Shown: positions 7,926 through 15,960, numbered from the stretch's first letter. The stretch: DNA of 35,052 nucleotides from Pelobium manganitolerans (GCF_003609575.1 NZ_MBTA01000007.1:1-35052), one strand, 5' to 3'. Numbers and translations: made by a program. Notes: generated from the sequence alone by a model not told the origin.

Positions 7926-8171
7926 ATGGCAAATTACCATGTAACACAAAAAAAAGGGCAAGACGGATGGAATGTCCAGAAGGAAGGCGGCAAGAAAGCT
8001 TCAGCAATTGCCAGTACTCAAAAGCAAGCTGAACAACTAGCAAAACAGTTTTCATCAAATAATGGCGGAGGAGAAGTTAGAATACATCGCCCAAATGGTG
8101 GACCAATTAGAGATAGTGACACTGTTAAACCCGGAAACGATCCAAAATCAGTAAAAGACACAAAATTTTAA
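7926..8171 (+). CDS. DUF2188 small protein
   Basis: This 81-residue basic protein carries the DUF2188 pattern: YHVTQK..GWNVQKEGGKKA in strand-like order, a helix (QKQAEQLAKQFS) and a terminal strand (EVRIHRPNGGPI) followed by a charged tail. Proteins of this family are small single-domain proteins of unknown function. It lies 27 nt behind the subtilisin gene on the same strand with an A-rich leader, so it probably belongs to the AAA+/protease operon. It may be a substrate, inhibitor or third subunit; nothing in the sequence decides this. Confidence 0.7.
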   Translation: MANYHVTQKKGQDGWNVQKEGGKKASAIASTQKQAEQLAKQFSSNNGGGEVRIHRPNGGPIRDSDTVKPGNDPKSVKDTKF

Positions 8172-8189
8172 TGAGAAAGAGGCGGGTAA

Positions 8190-8222
8190 GAAAATAAAAA
8201 ACCAGGCGAAAATCACCTGGCT
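8190..8222 (-). terminator. Rho-independent terminator on the minus strand
   Basis: Read on the minus strand, CCAGGTG pairs with CGCCTGG (7 bp including one U-G wobble) around a 5-nt loop, followed by TTTTTTATTTT. The wobble and the T-run exist only on this strand, so the terminator stops a leftward transcript, although no annotated minus-strand gene lies upstream of it. Confidence 0.6.
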
Positions 8223-8458
8223 TGATTCCTTAAAGGAAACAAAAGCCCTTGCAAGGCTCTTGGTAGTAATGTTTTTGCACTTCAAAACTACCTCCTTTAT
8301 TTGAAATAAACAAGCTTTTCGTGATTTTAAACCTCCTGCCGGTACAATTCAGGTAGTGGGGCTTGGTATTAATAGTATAAAATTTCAATTGCATCAGAAT
8401 TAAACTATCGCAGGGTACGCCCTATTTATTGCCGAAATGATAAGCAATAAGCAATTAA

Positions 8459-8472
8459 ATATTAATTAATAT
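8459..8472. promoter_or_regulatory. 14-bp perfect palindrome before the multiubiquitin gene
   Basis: ATATTAATTAATAT is a perfect palindrome ending 15 bp before the ATG at 8488. Its place fits an operator, but AT-rich palindromes also arise by chance. Confidence 0.3.
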
Positions 8473-8487
8473 CAATTTAAATTCAAG

Positions 8488-9189
8488 ATGAATTCAAATA
8501 AACATGAAGGGGAATCACATTCCCAAAATCCAAAAGCACCTCTAACATTTGTAATAGAAGGTAAAGAGTATGAAGCCTTTGACCAGTACAAAACAGGAGC
8601 AGAATTAAAACAGCTTGCTGGGATACCTTTAGATACCGAGTTGTTTTTGTCAATTAGCAAACCTTATCAGGATGAGCTTATTGAAAATGAGAAACAAGTT
8701 AACTTGGCTCGACCTGAAACCGAGTATTTCTTTGTAAAGAAAAAGCTTCAGTTTTTCATTAATGACAAGCCCTTTACTTGGTATAAGCAATACATCAGAG
8801 GTGCTCAAATCAGAGAACTGGGTAATATACCTGTTGAAGATGATATCTTCCTTGACATCAAGGAAGGTTGGCAAGACGATCAAATATTAGATGATGAAGT
8901 CGTTGATTTAGCTCGTCCGGGTAAAGAGAAGTTTTTCTCTAAGCCTAGACCAACGGAGTTTACAATCATTGTGAATGCTCGTCCACATACTTGGAAAGAA
9001 GCACACATCTCTTTTGAGCAGTTGGTTGTGTTGGCTTTCGGATCATACGATAATAACCCAAACAAGGGTTATACGGTTACTTATAGCAGAGGTTGGGAAC
9101 CAAAACCGGAAGGCACAATGGTTAAAGGTTCGATTGTTCGTGTAAAAAATAAAATGATCTTCGATGTCACAGCAACTGATAAATCATAG
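8488..9189 (+). CDS. Multiubiquitin-domain protein (three Ub-like repeats)
   Basis: This 233-residue protein consists of three beta-grasp, ubiquitin-like repeats. The first two (about 23-85 and 87-152) are obvious duplicates: F.I..K......Y..GA.(L/I)(K/R)(Q/E)L..IP.....FL.I...(Y/W)QD..I......V(N/D)LARP..E.FF. The third (about 155-225) is diverged and contains TWKEAHISFEQLVVLAFG. This is the layout of the multiubiquitin family found in bacterial operons with E1-like ThiF proteins. The C-terminus ends VTATDKS with no glycine, so it is not a ready-to-activate tail. Its gene overlaps the E1 gene by 26 nt, which argues for coupled translation. It is likely the modifier or scaffold of the system. 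Confidence 0.85.
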   Translation: MNSNKHEGESHSQNPKAPLTFVIEGKEYEAFDQYKTGAELKQLAGIPLDTELFLSISKPYQDELIENEKQVNLARPETEYFFVKKKLQFFINDKPFTWYKQYIRGAQIRELGNIPVEDDIFLDIKEGWQDDQILDDEVVDLARPGKEKFFSKPRPTEFTIIVNARPHTWKEAHISFEQLVVLAFGSYDNNPNKGYTVTYSRGWEPKPEGTMVKGSIVRVKNKMIFDVTATDKS

Positions 9190-10342
9190 TCCTGACCTTA
9201 AACGTCTAAGAGACGAAGGTTATGAGATCGAGGTACGTGGTGGATATTTACTTATCCATCATATACCCTTTGTAGATCAAAACAATCAAATCCAATATGG
9301 AATATTGGTAACTACGCTTACATTAAGTTGTAATGAACGAACGGGAACTCCGGATAACCATGTTATACATTTTATTGGGGATAACCCCTGTGAAATTGAT
9401 GGTACAGTCATTACAGCAATCCAGCATAGCAATACTACTTCTGTACTAAACCATCAGGTTACGGTAAACAGATCTTTTTCAAATAAGCCTGCTGCTGGAT
9501 ATCCGAACTACTATGAAAAAGTCAAGAGGTATGCAGACATCATTTCCGCACCTGCTAAATATCTGGACCCTTCAGTTACGGAAAAGACTTTTAAGGTCAT
9601 ACCGGACAGTGGTAATGAAACAGTATTTGAATATATTGACACCAATTCCAGCCGCGCAAACATCGAAATGATTAATGCAAAGTTAGAAAGGCAGAAAATA
9701 GCAATTATTGGGCTGGGCGGTACTGGAGCATATATTCTGGATTTGGTAGCTAAAACTCCGGTAAAAGAAATCCATATATACGATGGGGACACCTTTGACC
9801 AGCACAATGCTTTCCGTTCTCCCGGTGCAGCGTCAATGAATGATCTGTACGAAAACCCGAGAAAGGTGTCTTATTATCAAAAGTTGTATTCAAACATGCG
9901 CAAGTATATCCATGGGCATGACTACTATGTAAAGAAAGAGAACTTACAAGAGTTGGATCAAATGGATTATGTATTTGTATGTGTAGACAAGAATGCCGTA
10001 AGGAAGATAATAACGGATTATTTGGTAAGTGTAGATGTCGCTTTTTCCGATGTAGGTCTAGGGGTTAACGTAGTTGATGATAAACTTACAGGTGCTGTAA
10101 GGGTTACTTCTGCTTCTCGTGATAAAAATGATCATCTGCCCCTCCGCATTTTTTCGGAAGACTCTGATAATAATGAATACGCTACCAACATTCAGGTAGC
10201 TGAACTGAATGCATTAAATGCTGTTTTTGCTATCCTGAAATGGAAGAAGTTATCTGGAATTTATGTTGATCTGGAAAATGAATATCACAGCTCATATTCC
10301 ATTAGTGTGTCTAAAATTTTCAATGAGGATGTTACACCATAA
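9164..10342 (+). CDS. E1-like ThiF protein with N-terminal E2-like (DUF6791) region
   Basis: This 392-residue protein has two parts. The N-terminal ~150 residues match the DUF6791/E2-like module found in front of ThiF in multiubiquitin operons, including NHVIHFIGDNPCEIDG with Cys76. The C-terminal part is a ThiF/E1 adenylation domain with GLGGTG at 183-188, the acidic strand end IYDGDTFD (about 203-210) and the arginine in NAFRSPGA. The only Cys after the nucleotide motif is Cys273 in VFVCVDKN, so a canonical E1 crossover-loop Cys is not evident; Cys56 or Cys76 in the N-terminal part are candidates for the thioester. It probably activates the multiubiquitin protein or another Ubl and transfers it. 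Start codon overlap with the upstream gene supports the chosen ATG. Confidence 0.8.
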   Translation: MSQQLINHSPDLKRLRDEGYEIEVRGGYLLIHHIPFVDQNNQIQYGILVTTLTLSCNERTGTPDNHVIHFIGDNPCEIDGTVITAIQHSNTTSVLNHQVTVNRSFSNKPAAGYPNYYEKVKRYADIISAPAKYLDPSVTEKTFKVIPDSGNETVFEYIDTNSSRANIEMINAKLERQKIAIIGLGGTGAYILDLVAKTPVKEIHIYDGDTFDQHNAFRSPGAASMNDLYENPRKVSYYQKLYSNMRKYIHGHDYYVKKENLQELDQMDYVFVCVDKNAVRKIITDYLVSVDVAFSDVGLGVNVVDDKLTGAVRVTSASRDKNDHLPLRIFSEDSDNNEYATNIQVAELNALNAVFAILKWKKLSGIYVDLENEYHSSYSISVSKIFNEDVTP

Positions 10343-10745
10343 ATTTGTTGAGTTCATTCCTGAAAAGGTTGAGGAGGGCGTTTTGTATGTATCAATAGAA
10401 TACTGTACTGCAATACACAAATGTGTATGCGGATGCGGTAATGAAGTGGTGACCCCGTTATCTCCGACAGATTGGAAACTGACTTTTAACGGTAAAGCAG
10501 TTACGCTTCACCCCTCTATAGGCAATTGGAATTTTGAATGTCAGTCCCACTACTGGATAAGGAACAATAAAGTTGAGTTTGCTGGTCGTTGGACAGAAAG
10601 AGAAATCCATTTAGGTAGAGAAAACGATCTAAAACATAAAGAAGAATATTTTGAAATGCCAGATATTCCAAAAAAAGAACCTGTTGTTCAAGAAATCCCT
10701 AAACTTACTATTTGGCAGAAAATCTCCAAACTCTTTCGATTGTAG
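10323..10745 (+). CDS. DUF6527 metal-binding protein of the ubiquitin-like operon
   Basis: The 140-residue product starts at an ATG overlapping the end of the E1 gene by 20 nt; the longer open frame from 10263 lies inside the E1 gene and is not used. The protein opens FVEFIPEKVEEGVLYVSIEY and has a Cys cluster (HKCVCGCG, residues 33-39), the motif PLSPTDWKL, PSIGNW and FECQSHYWI (residues 71-79). Cys34, Cys36, Cys38, Cys73 and His76 are likely metal ligands. This is DUF6527, which accompanies multiubiquitin and E1 genes. It may act as a ligase-like or processing component of the pathway, but its activity is unproven. The C-terminal 40 residues are charged and variable. Confidence 0.8.
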   Translation: MRMLHHKFVEFIPEKVEEGVLYVSIEYCTAIHKCVCGCGNEVVTPLSPTDWKLTFNGKAVTLHPSIGNWNFECQSHYWIRNNKVEFAGRWTEREIHLGRENDLKHKEEYFEMPDIPKKEPVVQEIPKLTIWQKISKLFRL

Positions 10746-10765
10746 AACTTTAATTTTATCTCTAT

Positions 10766-10797
10766 AAAGCCGAGGGTAATTCTTCGGCTTTATTTTT
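10766..10797. terminator. Bidirectional terminator between DUF6527 and DUF3800 genes
   Basis: AAAGCCGA (10766-10773) pairs with TCGGCTTT (10784-10791) and is followed by ATTTTT on the plus strand; the minus strand reads TTTATAGAGA after the stem. It serves the plus-strand ubiquitin-like operon well and could also end the convergent DUF3800 transcript. Confidence 0.7.
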
Positions 10798-10831
10798 ATA
10801 ATTGACCTTAGGTTATCTGATACTAATTAGG

Positions 10832-11968
10832 TTATTTCCCAGAAATAATCTCGCATAACTCTCCAAATTTCATTACCTCTTCATAACTATCTGTTGCGTG
10901 CAGAAAGGCGGGGTTTTTCTGGTCTGATTTAATAATAATATCAATAAATAACTTCATATTTTCTAATTGTAAAGCTGAGAAAGAGTCGATATCCGCTTTA
11001 ATTTCTTCCATATTGTGTGTATTCCTGTAATTGGTATATTTACCCATGAAACCAACGAAAATATCAGATAGTTGTGTCAAACGGCTATCCTGAGAATCAA
11101 CAAAAGAATAGTTTTTAAACTCTACTCCTTTATCTAGGATTCTATACTCATTCAAAGCTTCTCGGATGGAATCCTCATTATCGAATATATGAGTTGAATT
11201 CTTGAAAGTGTAGATGGGTCTAAGATAAAAATGTGTCAGATCTGCCAGCAGAACATAATCTTTTTCATCCATAACAAAAGCTAGTTCGCCTTTCTTTTTA
11301 GACTCTTTCAATATCTGCCGTAACGATTCCAACCCAAAATTAAATTCAGGTAACTCAAGATATGCTTCAAAAAGACTACTCAATGCTTCTATGAAATCAA
11401 CAATTTTCTCAGGTTTAACATTAGGATATTCGAAAGCATAAAAAAGTTGAACGACAGCATCTATTTCAAGACGACAGAGTTTGTACAGGTCATTCTTCAT
11501 TCGATTGTCAAATCCAGGTCCTAATTGCATAGCTGCGTCCGAATTCATTATCGCAGAATCTACAATATCCACTACAGACCAGTACAGAATATTTAAGCTT
11601 GAATAATGGACATAAAGATCGTTATCTTTTAAAAAGCGAAAGAAGAGATTTAACTTCTGGGATTTGAGACAATCAAGAAAATCTCCAAATGCGATATGTT
11701 TGAATTTAACTTCCTTGGCTGTTTTTTGCAATTTAAAGCTATCTATCAAAGGTTGTACATCTGACACTGCTCCCTGATGTAGAAGTCCGCCCAAAACAAA
11801 GTTAGCTGTAAACGTATAATTGAAATCGTTTTCTTTTACATAGAACGTTTTGATATTATTGGTTTCATCATAATAAAATATATATGGTGTTGTAAAATCA
11901 ACTCTTGGATTGAGTAATCGGGCAAATTGATTAGCAGCTTCTATTTCTGCTATTTCAAAATCAATCAT
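10832..11968 (-). CDS. DUF3800 family protein (predicted nuclease-like)
   Basis: This 378-residue protein has the start typical of DUF3800: a strand IFYYDETNN with the acidic pair Asp34-Glu35, followed by F.ANFVLGGLL. A second acidic strand, AFVMDEKD, lies near residue 233, and SFVDSQDSRLTQLSDIFVGFMGKY near 290-315 looks like the C-terminal conserved motif with Asp. DUF3800 is thought to have an RNase H-like fold with acidic active-site residues, so a nuclease is plausible but unproven. It is the only minus-strand gene in the first cargo block and convergent to the ubiquitin-like operon, so it is probably a separate cargo unit. Its promoter must lie in the 180 bp before traE. Confidence 0.65.
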   Translation of the reverse strand: MIDFEIAEIEAANQFARLLNPRVDFTTPYIFYYDETNNIKTFYVKENDFNYTFTANFVLGGLLHQGAVSDVQPLIDSFKLQKTAKEVKFKHIAFGDFLDCLKSQKLNLFFRFLKDNDLYVHYSSLNILYWSVVDIVDSAIMNSDAAMQLGPGFDNRMKNDLYKLCRLEIDAVVQLFYAFEYPNVKPEKIVDFIEALSSLFEAYLELPEFNFGLESLRQILKESKKKGELAFVMDEKDYVLLADLTHFYLRPIYTFKNSTHIFDNEDSIREALNEYRILDKGVEFKNYSFVDSQDSRLTQLSDIFVGFMGKYTNYRNTHNMEEIKADIDSFSALQLENMKLFIDIIIKSDQKNPAFLHATDSYEEVMKFGELCEIISGK

Positions 11969-12035
11969 ATTGTTAGCATATTAAAAATAAATAAGTGACT
12001 AAGTTATAAAAACACCTCTTACAAAGCCACTCACC

Positions 12036-12060
12036 GCCAAACAATTCCTCTGACTGCCAC
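12036..12060 (+). promoter_or_regulatory. GCCAAAC direct-repeat site upstream of traE
   Basis: GCCAAACAATTCC is followed 20 bp later by GCCACTT. Compared with the copy at 298, about 19 of 24 bases agree, including the spacing. It ends 28 bp before a -7-like CACTTTTG (12088-12095), a position suited to an activator of the traE operon. Confidence 0.4.
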
Positions 12061-12087
12061 TTTGTTAGACCGCCTCATTTTCTGAAA

Positions 12088-12095
12088 CACTTTTG
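12088..12095 (+). promoter_or_regulatory. Possible -7 box for the traE operon
   Basis: CACTTTTG differs from TAnnTTTG at one base, and a TTTG lies at 12061-12064 with a slightly long 23-bp spacer. It is 54 bp ahead of the traE start. The weak match fits a promoter needing an activator. Confidence 0.3.
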
Positions 12096-12149
12096 TACCT
12101 AAAGCTCACAAGGTGTGGGATAACAGTAACAAATTTATGTGTTTCAATT

Positions 12150-12455
12150 ATGGAAAAACAAAGAAAAAAAGTTTTGCTGGCAGCCGTGGCTATGCTGTCA
12201 GGAATTGGTGCTTTCGCACAGGGAAACGGTACAGCAGGTATCAACGAGGCTACCCAAATGGTAACGTCGTATTTCGACCCCGCAACCCAATTAATTTACG
12301 CCATCGGTGCAGTGGTCGGGCTAATAGGAGGTGTTAAGGTGTACAACAAATTCAGTTCGGGCGACCCCGATACATCCAAAACTGCGGCGAGCTGGTTCGG
12401 TGCGTGTATCTTCTTGATTGTTGCAGCTACCATCCTGCGTTCATTCTTTCTTTAA
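12150..12455 (+). CDS. traE: DUF4134 conjugal transfer protein TraE
   Basis: This is a small inner-membrane protein of 101 residues. The ATG at 12150 is preferred to the upstream in-frame start because it gives a clean signal peptide (MEKQRKKVLLAAVAMLSG... ending AFAQ). The mature part has two hydrophobic segments, about 45-62 and 78-98, in the pattern of DUF4134 (IGAVVGLIGGVKVYNKF and ACIFLIVAATILRSFF). It corresponds to the VirB2-like small pore subunit position of Bacteroidetes elements. It begins the traE-traQ operon, with traF 11 nt downstream. Confidence 0.85.
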   Translation: MEKQRKKVLLAAVAMLSGIGAFAQGNGTAGINEATQMVTSYFDPATQLIYAIGAVVGLIGGVKVYNKFSSGDPDTSKTAASWFGACIFLIVAATILRSFFL

Positions 12456-12466
12456 TCCTTTGCTTT

Positions 12467-12799
12467 ATGAACAGTTACAACATAAACAAAGGCATCGGAA
12501 GAACGGTGGAATTTAAAGGATTGAAAGCACAATATCTGTTCATCTTCGCTGGCGGACTTCTCGGTACGCTTATCCTGGTGATGATACTGTATATGGCAGG
12601 AGTAAACTCTTACATCTGCCTAATACTTGGAGCTGGCGGTGCTTCCCTAATCGTGTGGCAGACCTTTTCACTGAACAGAAAGTATGGCGAACACGGACTG
12701 ATGAAGATAGCCGCCAATAAAAGGCATCCCCGCTACATCATCTGTCGCAAGCCTGTAAACCGCTATTTGAAATTCACTTCTAAACAGAATGCCGTATGA
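12467..12799 (+). CDS. traF: DUF4133 conjugal transfer protein TraF
   Basis: This is a 110-residue protein. The start at 12467 gives MNSYNINKGIGRTVEFKGLKAQY, the usual beginning of DUF4133/TraF; the longer open frame overlaps traE and is rejected. Two adjacent membrane segments occupy about residues 22-42 and 47-66, followed by a basic tail. It is the VirB3-like partner encoded just before the VirB4-like TraG ATPase, whose ATG overlaps the traF stop by 4 nt (ATGA), a sign of translational coupling. Confidence 0.85.
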   Translation: MNSYNINKGIGRTVEFKGLKAQYLFIFAGGLLGTLILVMILYMAGVNSYICLILGAGGASLIVWQTFSLNRKYGEHGLMKIAANKRHPRYIICRKPVNRYLKFTSKQNAV

Positions 12800-15300
12800 G
12801 AAATGTAGCAAAGACCACCACATTGGAAAGCAAGTTTCCTTTGCTGGCAGTAGAAAACAACTGCATTCTTTCCAAAGATGCAGACATTACCGCCTGCTTT
12901 GAGGTTCGTTTGCCGGAACTGTTTACCGTAGCTTCGGCAGAATACGAAGCCATTCATTCTGCCTGGCACAAGGCCATCAAGACCTTGCCAGATTTTACCG
13001 TGGTCCACAAGCAGGATTGGTACATCAAGGAAAATTATGCTCCGGATCTATCACAGGAAGACCAAAGTTTTTTGGCTAAATCCTACCAACGCCATTTCAA
13101 TGAGCGACCGTTCTTAAACCATTACTGCTACCTCTTTTTAACCAAGACAACCAAAGAGCGTATGCGTATGCAAAGTAATTTTTCATCGCTTTGCAAAGGT
13201 TCGCTGATACCAAAGGAAATCAGGAACAAGGAACCGATACACCGCTTTATGGAAGCGGTGACACAGTTTGAACGTATCGTAAACGATAGTGGTTTTATAA
13301 CGCTGCAACGCCTTACCGAAGATGACATCATCGGAACTGACGAAAAGCAGGGATTACTGGAACAATACCTTACGCTATCGAGGGATGCGGGAACACCGAT
13401 GCAGGACATCGCACTCGGAACAGAAGAAGTCCGTGTCGGGAACAAAAGGTTAAGCCTGCACACGCTTTCGGACACGGACGACCTACCCGGAACGGTATCT
13501 GCCGATACTCGTTTTGAAAAGCTATCTACCGACCGTAGCGACTGCCGTTTGTCATTCGCCGCACCGGTGGGCTTGCTGTTAAGCTGTAACCATATCTACA
13601 ACCAATATTTGTTTATAGACAACAGCGAAGACAACCTGCAAAAGTTTGAGAAATCCGCAAGGAATATGCACTCACTTGCTCGTTACAGCCGTGCCAATCA
13701 GATTAACAAAGAGTGGATAGAAAAATATCTGAACGAAGCCCACAGCTTTGGACTGTCTTCTGTTCGTGCTCACTTCAACATTATGGCGTGGTCGGATGAC
13801 CCTGCGGAACTGAAACAGTTAAAGAACGATTGTGGTAGTGCGTTGGCACTGATGGAATGCAAACCACGCCACAACACTACGGATGTAGCCACATTGTATT
13901 GGGCTGGAATGCCTGGCAATGCAGGCGATTTTCCGAGTGAGGAAAGTTTTTACACTTTTATTGAACCTGCTTTGTGCTTATTTACAGAAGAAACCAATTA
14001 CCACAATTCGCCATCGCCATTTGGCATCAAGATGGCCGACCGTTTGACCGGAAAGCCTATCCATTTAGATATTTCGGATTTACCGATGAAGCGTGGAATT
14101 ATCACGAACAGGAACAAGTTCATACTTGGTCCCTCGGGAAGTGGTAAATCGTTCTTCACAAACCATATGGTACGGCAGTATTACGAGCAGGGAGCTCACG
14201 TATTGCTGGTAGATACAGGTAATTCGTATCAGGGTTTATGTGAACTCATCAAAGGAAAGACGAAAGGTGAAGACGGTGTGTACTTCACTTATACAGAAGA
14301 CAATCCCATTGCCTTTAACCCTTTCTATACCGATGACGGCGTTTTCGACATTGAAAAGAGAGAAAGTGTCAAGACTTTGATACTCACACTCTGGAAACGT
14401 GATGATGAACCGCCAACCCGTTCAGAAGAAGTGGCTTTATCCAATGCGGTAAGTGGATATATCGAAAGAATAAAATCGGACGATGTTTACCCATCATTCA
14501 ACGGCTTCTATGAGTATGTAAAAGGAGATTACCGTAAAGTATTGGAAGAGAAACAGGTAAGAGAAAAAGATTTTGACATTGCCAATTTTCTCAACGTACT
14601 GGAACCTTACTACAAAGGTGGCGAGTATGATTATTTACTGAACTCCGATAAGCAGTTAGACCTGCTTTCCAAACGCTTTATCGTGTTTGAAATTGATGCG
14701 ATTAAAGACCACAAAATCCTCTTTCCCATAGTCACAATCATCATTATGGAAGTCTTCATCAACAAGATGCGTAGGCTGAAAGGTATCCGCAAACTCATTC
14801 TGATTGAAGAAGCGTGGAAAGCGATAGCGAAAGAGGGAATGGCAGAATACATAAAATACCTCTTTAAAACAGTTAGGAAATTCTTCGGAGAAGCGATTGT
14901 CGTTACACAAGAGGTCGATGATATTATCCAGTCGCCCATTGTGAAAGAAAGTATCATCAATAATTCCGATTGTAAAATACTCTTAGACCAACGCAAATAT
15001 ATGAACAAGTTCGATGACATACAGGCGATGTTGGGGCTTACGGATAAGGAAAAAGGTCAGGTACTTTCTATCAATATGAACAATGATGCAAGCCGCCTTT
15101 ACAAAGAGGTTTGGATTGGCTTAGGTGGTACGCACTCGGCAGTCTATGCCACCGAAGTTAGTTTGGAGGAATACCTCGCTTACACGACCGAGGAAACCGA
15201 AAAAATGGAAGTGATGCAGCTTGCTGCTGAACTCGACGGTAACGTAGAACTCGCCATCAAGCATATCGCAATGCAAAGGCGTGACAAAATAAATCAATAG
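12796..15300 (+). CDS. traG: TraG, VirB4-like conjugation ATPase
   Basis: This 834-residue protein powers assembly and function of the type IV secretion channel. Walker A GPSGSGKS is at about 445-452 and Walker B KLILIEEAWKAI at about 672-683, followed by TQEVDDI and the ILLDQ segment typical of VirB4/TraC-family ATPases. The N-terminal ~430 residues carry the family's N-terminal domain with the motif NHIYNQYLF. The length fits Bacteroidetes TraG. It is encoded between traF and traI as expected. Despite the name it is not the VirD4 coupling protein. Confidence 0.92.
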   Translation: MRNVAKTTTLESKFPLLAVENNCILSKDADITACFEVRLPELFTVASAEYEAIHSAWHKAIKTLPDFTVVHKQDWYIKENYAPDLSQEDQSFLAKSYQRHFNERPFLNHYCYLFLTKTTKERMRMQSNFSSLCKGSLIPKEIRNKEPIHRFMEAVTQFERIVNDSGFITLQRLTEDDIIGTDEKQGLLEQYLTLSRDAGTPMQDIALGTEEVRVGNKRLSLHTLSDTDDLPGTVSADTRFEKLSTDRSDCRLSFAAPVGLLLSCNHIYNQYLFIDNSEDNLQKFEKSARNMHSLARYSRANQINKEWIEKYLNEAHSFGLSSVRAHFNIMAWSDDPAELKQLKNDCGSALALMECKPRHNTTDVATLYWAGMPGNAGDFPSEESFYTFIEPALCLFTEETNYHNSPSPFGIKMADRLTGKPIHLDISDLPMKRGIITNRNKFILGPSGSGKSFFTNHMVRQYYEQGAHVLLVDTGNSYQGLCELIKGKTKGEDGVYFTYTEDNPIAFNPFYTDDGVFDIEKRESVKTLILTLWKRDDEPPTRSEEVALSNAVSGYIERIKSDDVYPSFNGFYEYVKGDYRKVLEEKQVREKDFDIANFLNVLEPYYKGGEYDYLLNSDKQLDLLSKRFIVFEIDAIKDHKILFPIVTIIIMEVFINKMRRLKGIRKLILIEEAWKAIAKEGMAEYIKYLFKTVRKFFGEAIVVTQEVDDIIQSPIVKESIINNSDCKILLDQRKYMNKFDDIQAMLGLTDKEKGQVLSINMNNDASRLYKEVWIGLGGTHSAVYATEVSLEEYLAYTTEETEKMEVMQLAAELDGNVELAIKHIAMQRRDKINQ

Positions 15301-15327
15301 TCATTAACATTTTAAAATTCAGAAACA

Positions 15328-15960
15328 ATGAAAAAAGTATTGTATCTGGTGTGTACGGCACTTATGCTCGCCGTAGCACCGTCAGCGAAAGCCCAATTTG
15401 TAGTAACTGACCCTGCAAACCTGGCTTCAGGGATTATCAACAGTGCGAACGAAATCATACAGACTTCTTCCACCGTGAGCAATGTCGTAAAGAACTTTAA
15501 CGAAGTGAAGAAAGTGTACGACCAGGGCAAGGAATATTACGACAAGCTAAAAGCGATCAACAACCTTGTGAAAGATGCCCGAAAGGTGCAGCAAACCGTA
15601 CTCTTAGTTGGCGATGTATCCGAAATATACGTTCAGAATTTTGGTAAGATGATGAACGACCCAAATTTTACACCGCAGGAATTGGTTGCTATAGGCAATG
15701 GTTATTCGGCACTGCTTAATGAAAGTACCGAACTGCTAAAAGAATTGAAGCAGATTATAACCTCTTCAAGCCTTTCGCTAAACGACAAAGAGCGTATGGA
15801 TATTATTGATCGTGTGTACAAAGAGGTAAAAGATTACCACAGTCTTGTACGCTACTACACCAATAAGAACATTTCTGTAAGCTACCTGAGAGCGAAAAAG
15901 AAAAACGATGCCAAAAGGGTTCTTGAACTCTATGGAACTGCTAACCAAAAATATTGGTAA
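15328..15960 (+). CDS. traI: DUF4141 conjugal transfer protein TraI
   Basis: The 210-residue protein has a signal peptide (residues 1-22, MKKVLYLV... ending SAKAQF), so it is exported to the periplasm. The mature part is mostly helical with a coiled-coil-like stretch, in keeping with DUF4141/TraI, and resembles VirB5-like positioning in type IV systems. The leader before its ATG is A-rich. It follows traG by 27 nt and abuts traJ. Confidence 0.85.
   Translation: MKKVLYLVCTALMLAVAPSAKAQFVVTDPANLASGIINSANEIIQTSSTVSNVVKNFNEVKKVYDQGKEYYDKLKAINNLVKDARKVQQTVLLVGDVSEIYVQNFGKMMNDPNFTPQELVAIGNGYSALLNESTELLKELKQIITSSSLSLNDKERMDIIDRVYKEVKDYHSLVRYYTNKNISVSYLRAKKKNDAKRVLELYGTANQKYW

Larger units (their letters stand above)
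8172..8487. other. Structured intergenic region between two cargo operons
   Basis: This 316-bp stretch has no plus-strand gene. It holds a minus-strand terminator at the left, several short hairpins, a possible minus-strand leader peptide with a strong AGGAGG, and a 14-bp palindrome in front of the multiubiquitin gene. It marks the joint between the protease and ubiquitin-like modules. Confidence 0.6.

Noticed and set aside
10263-10322. Longer start for the DUF6527 gene
   Set aside because: The extra 20 residues lie inside the E1 gene and do not resemble the family; conserved sequence begins after the ATG at 10323.
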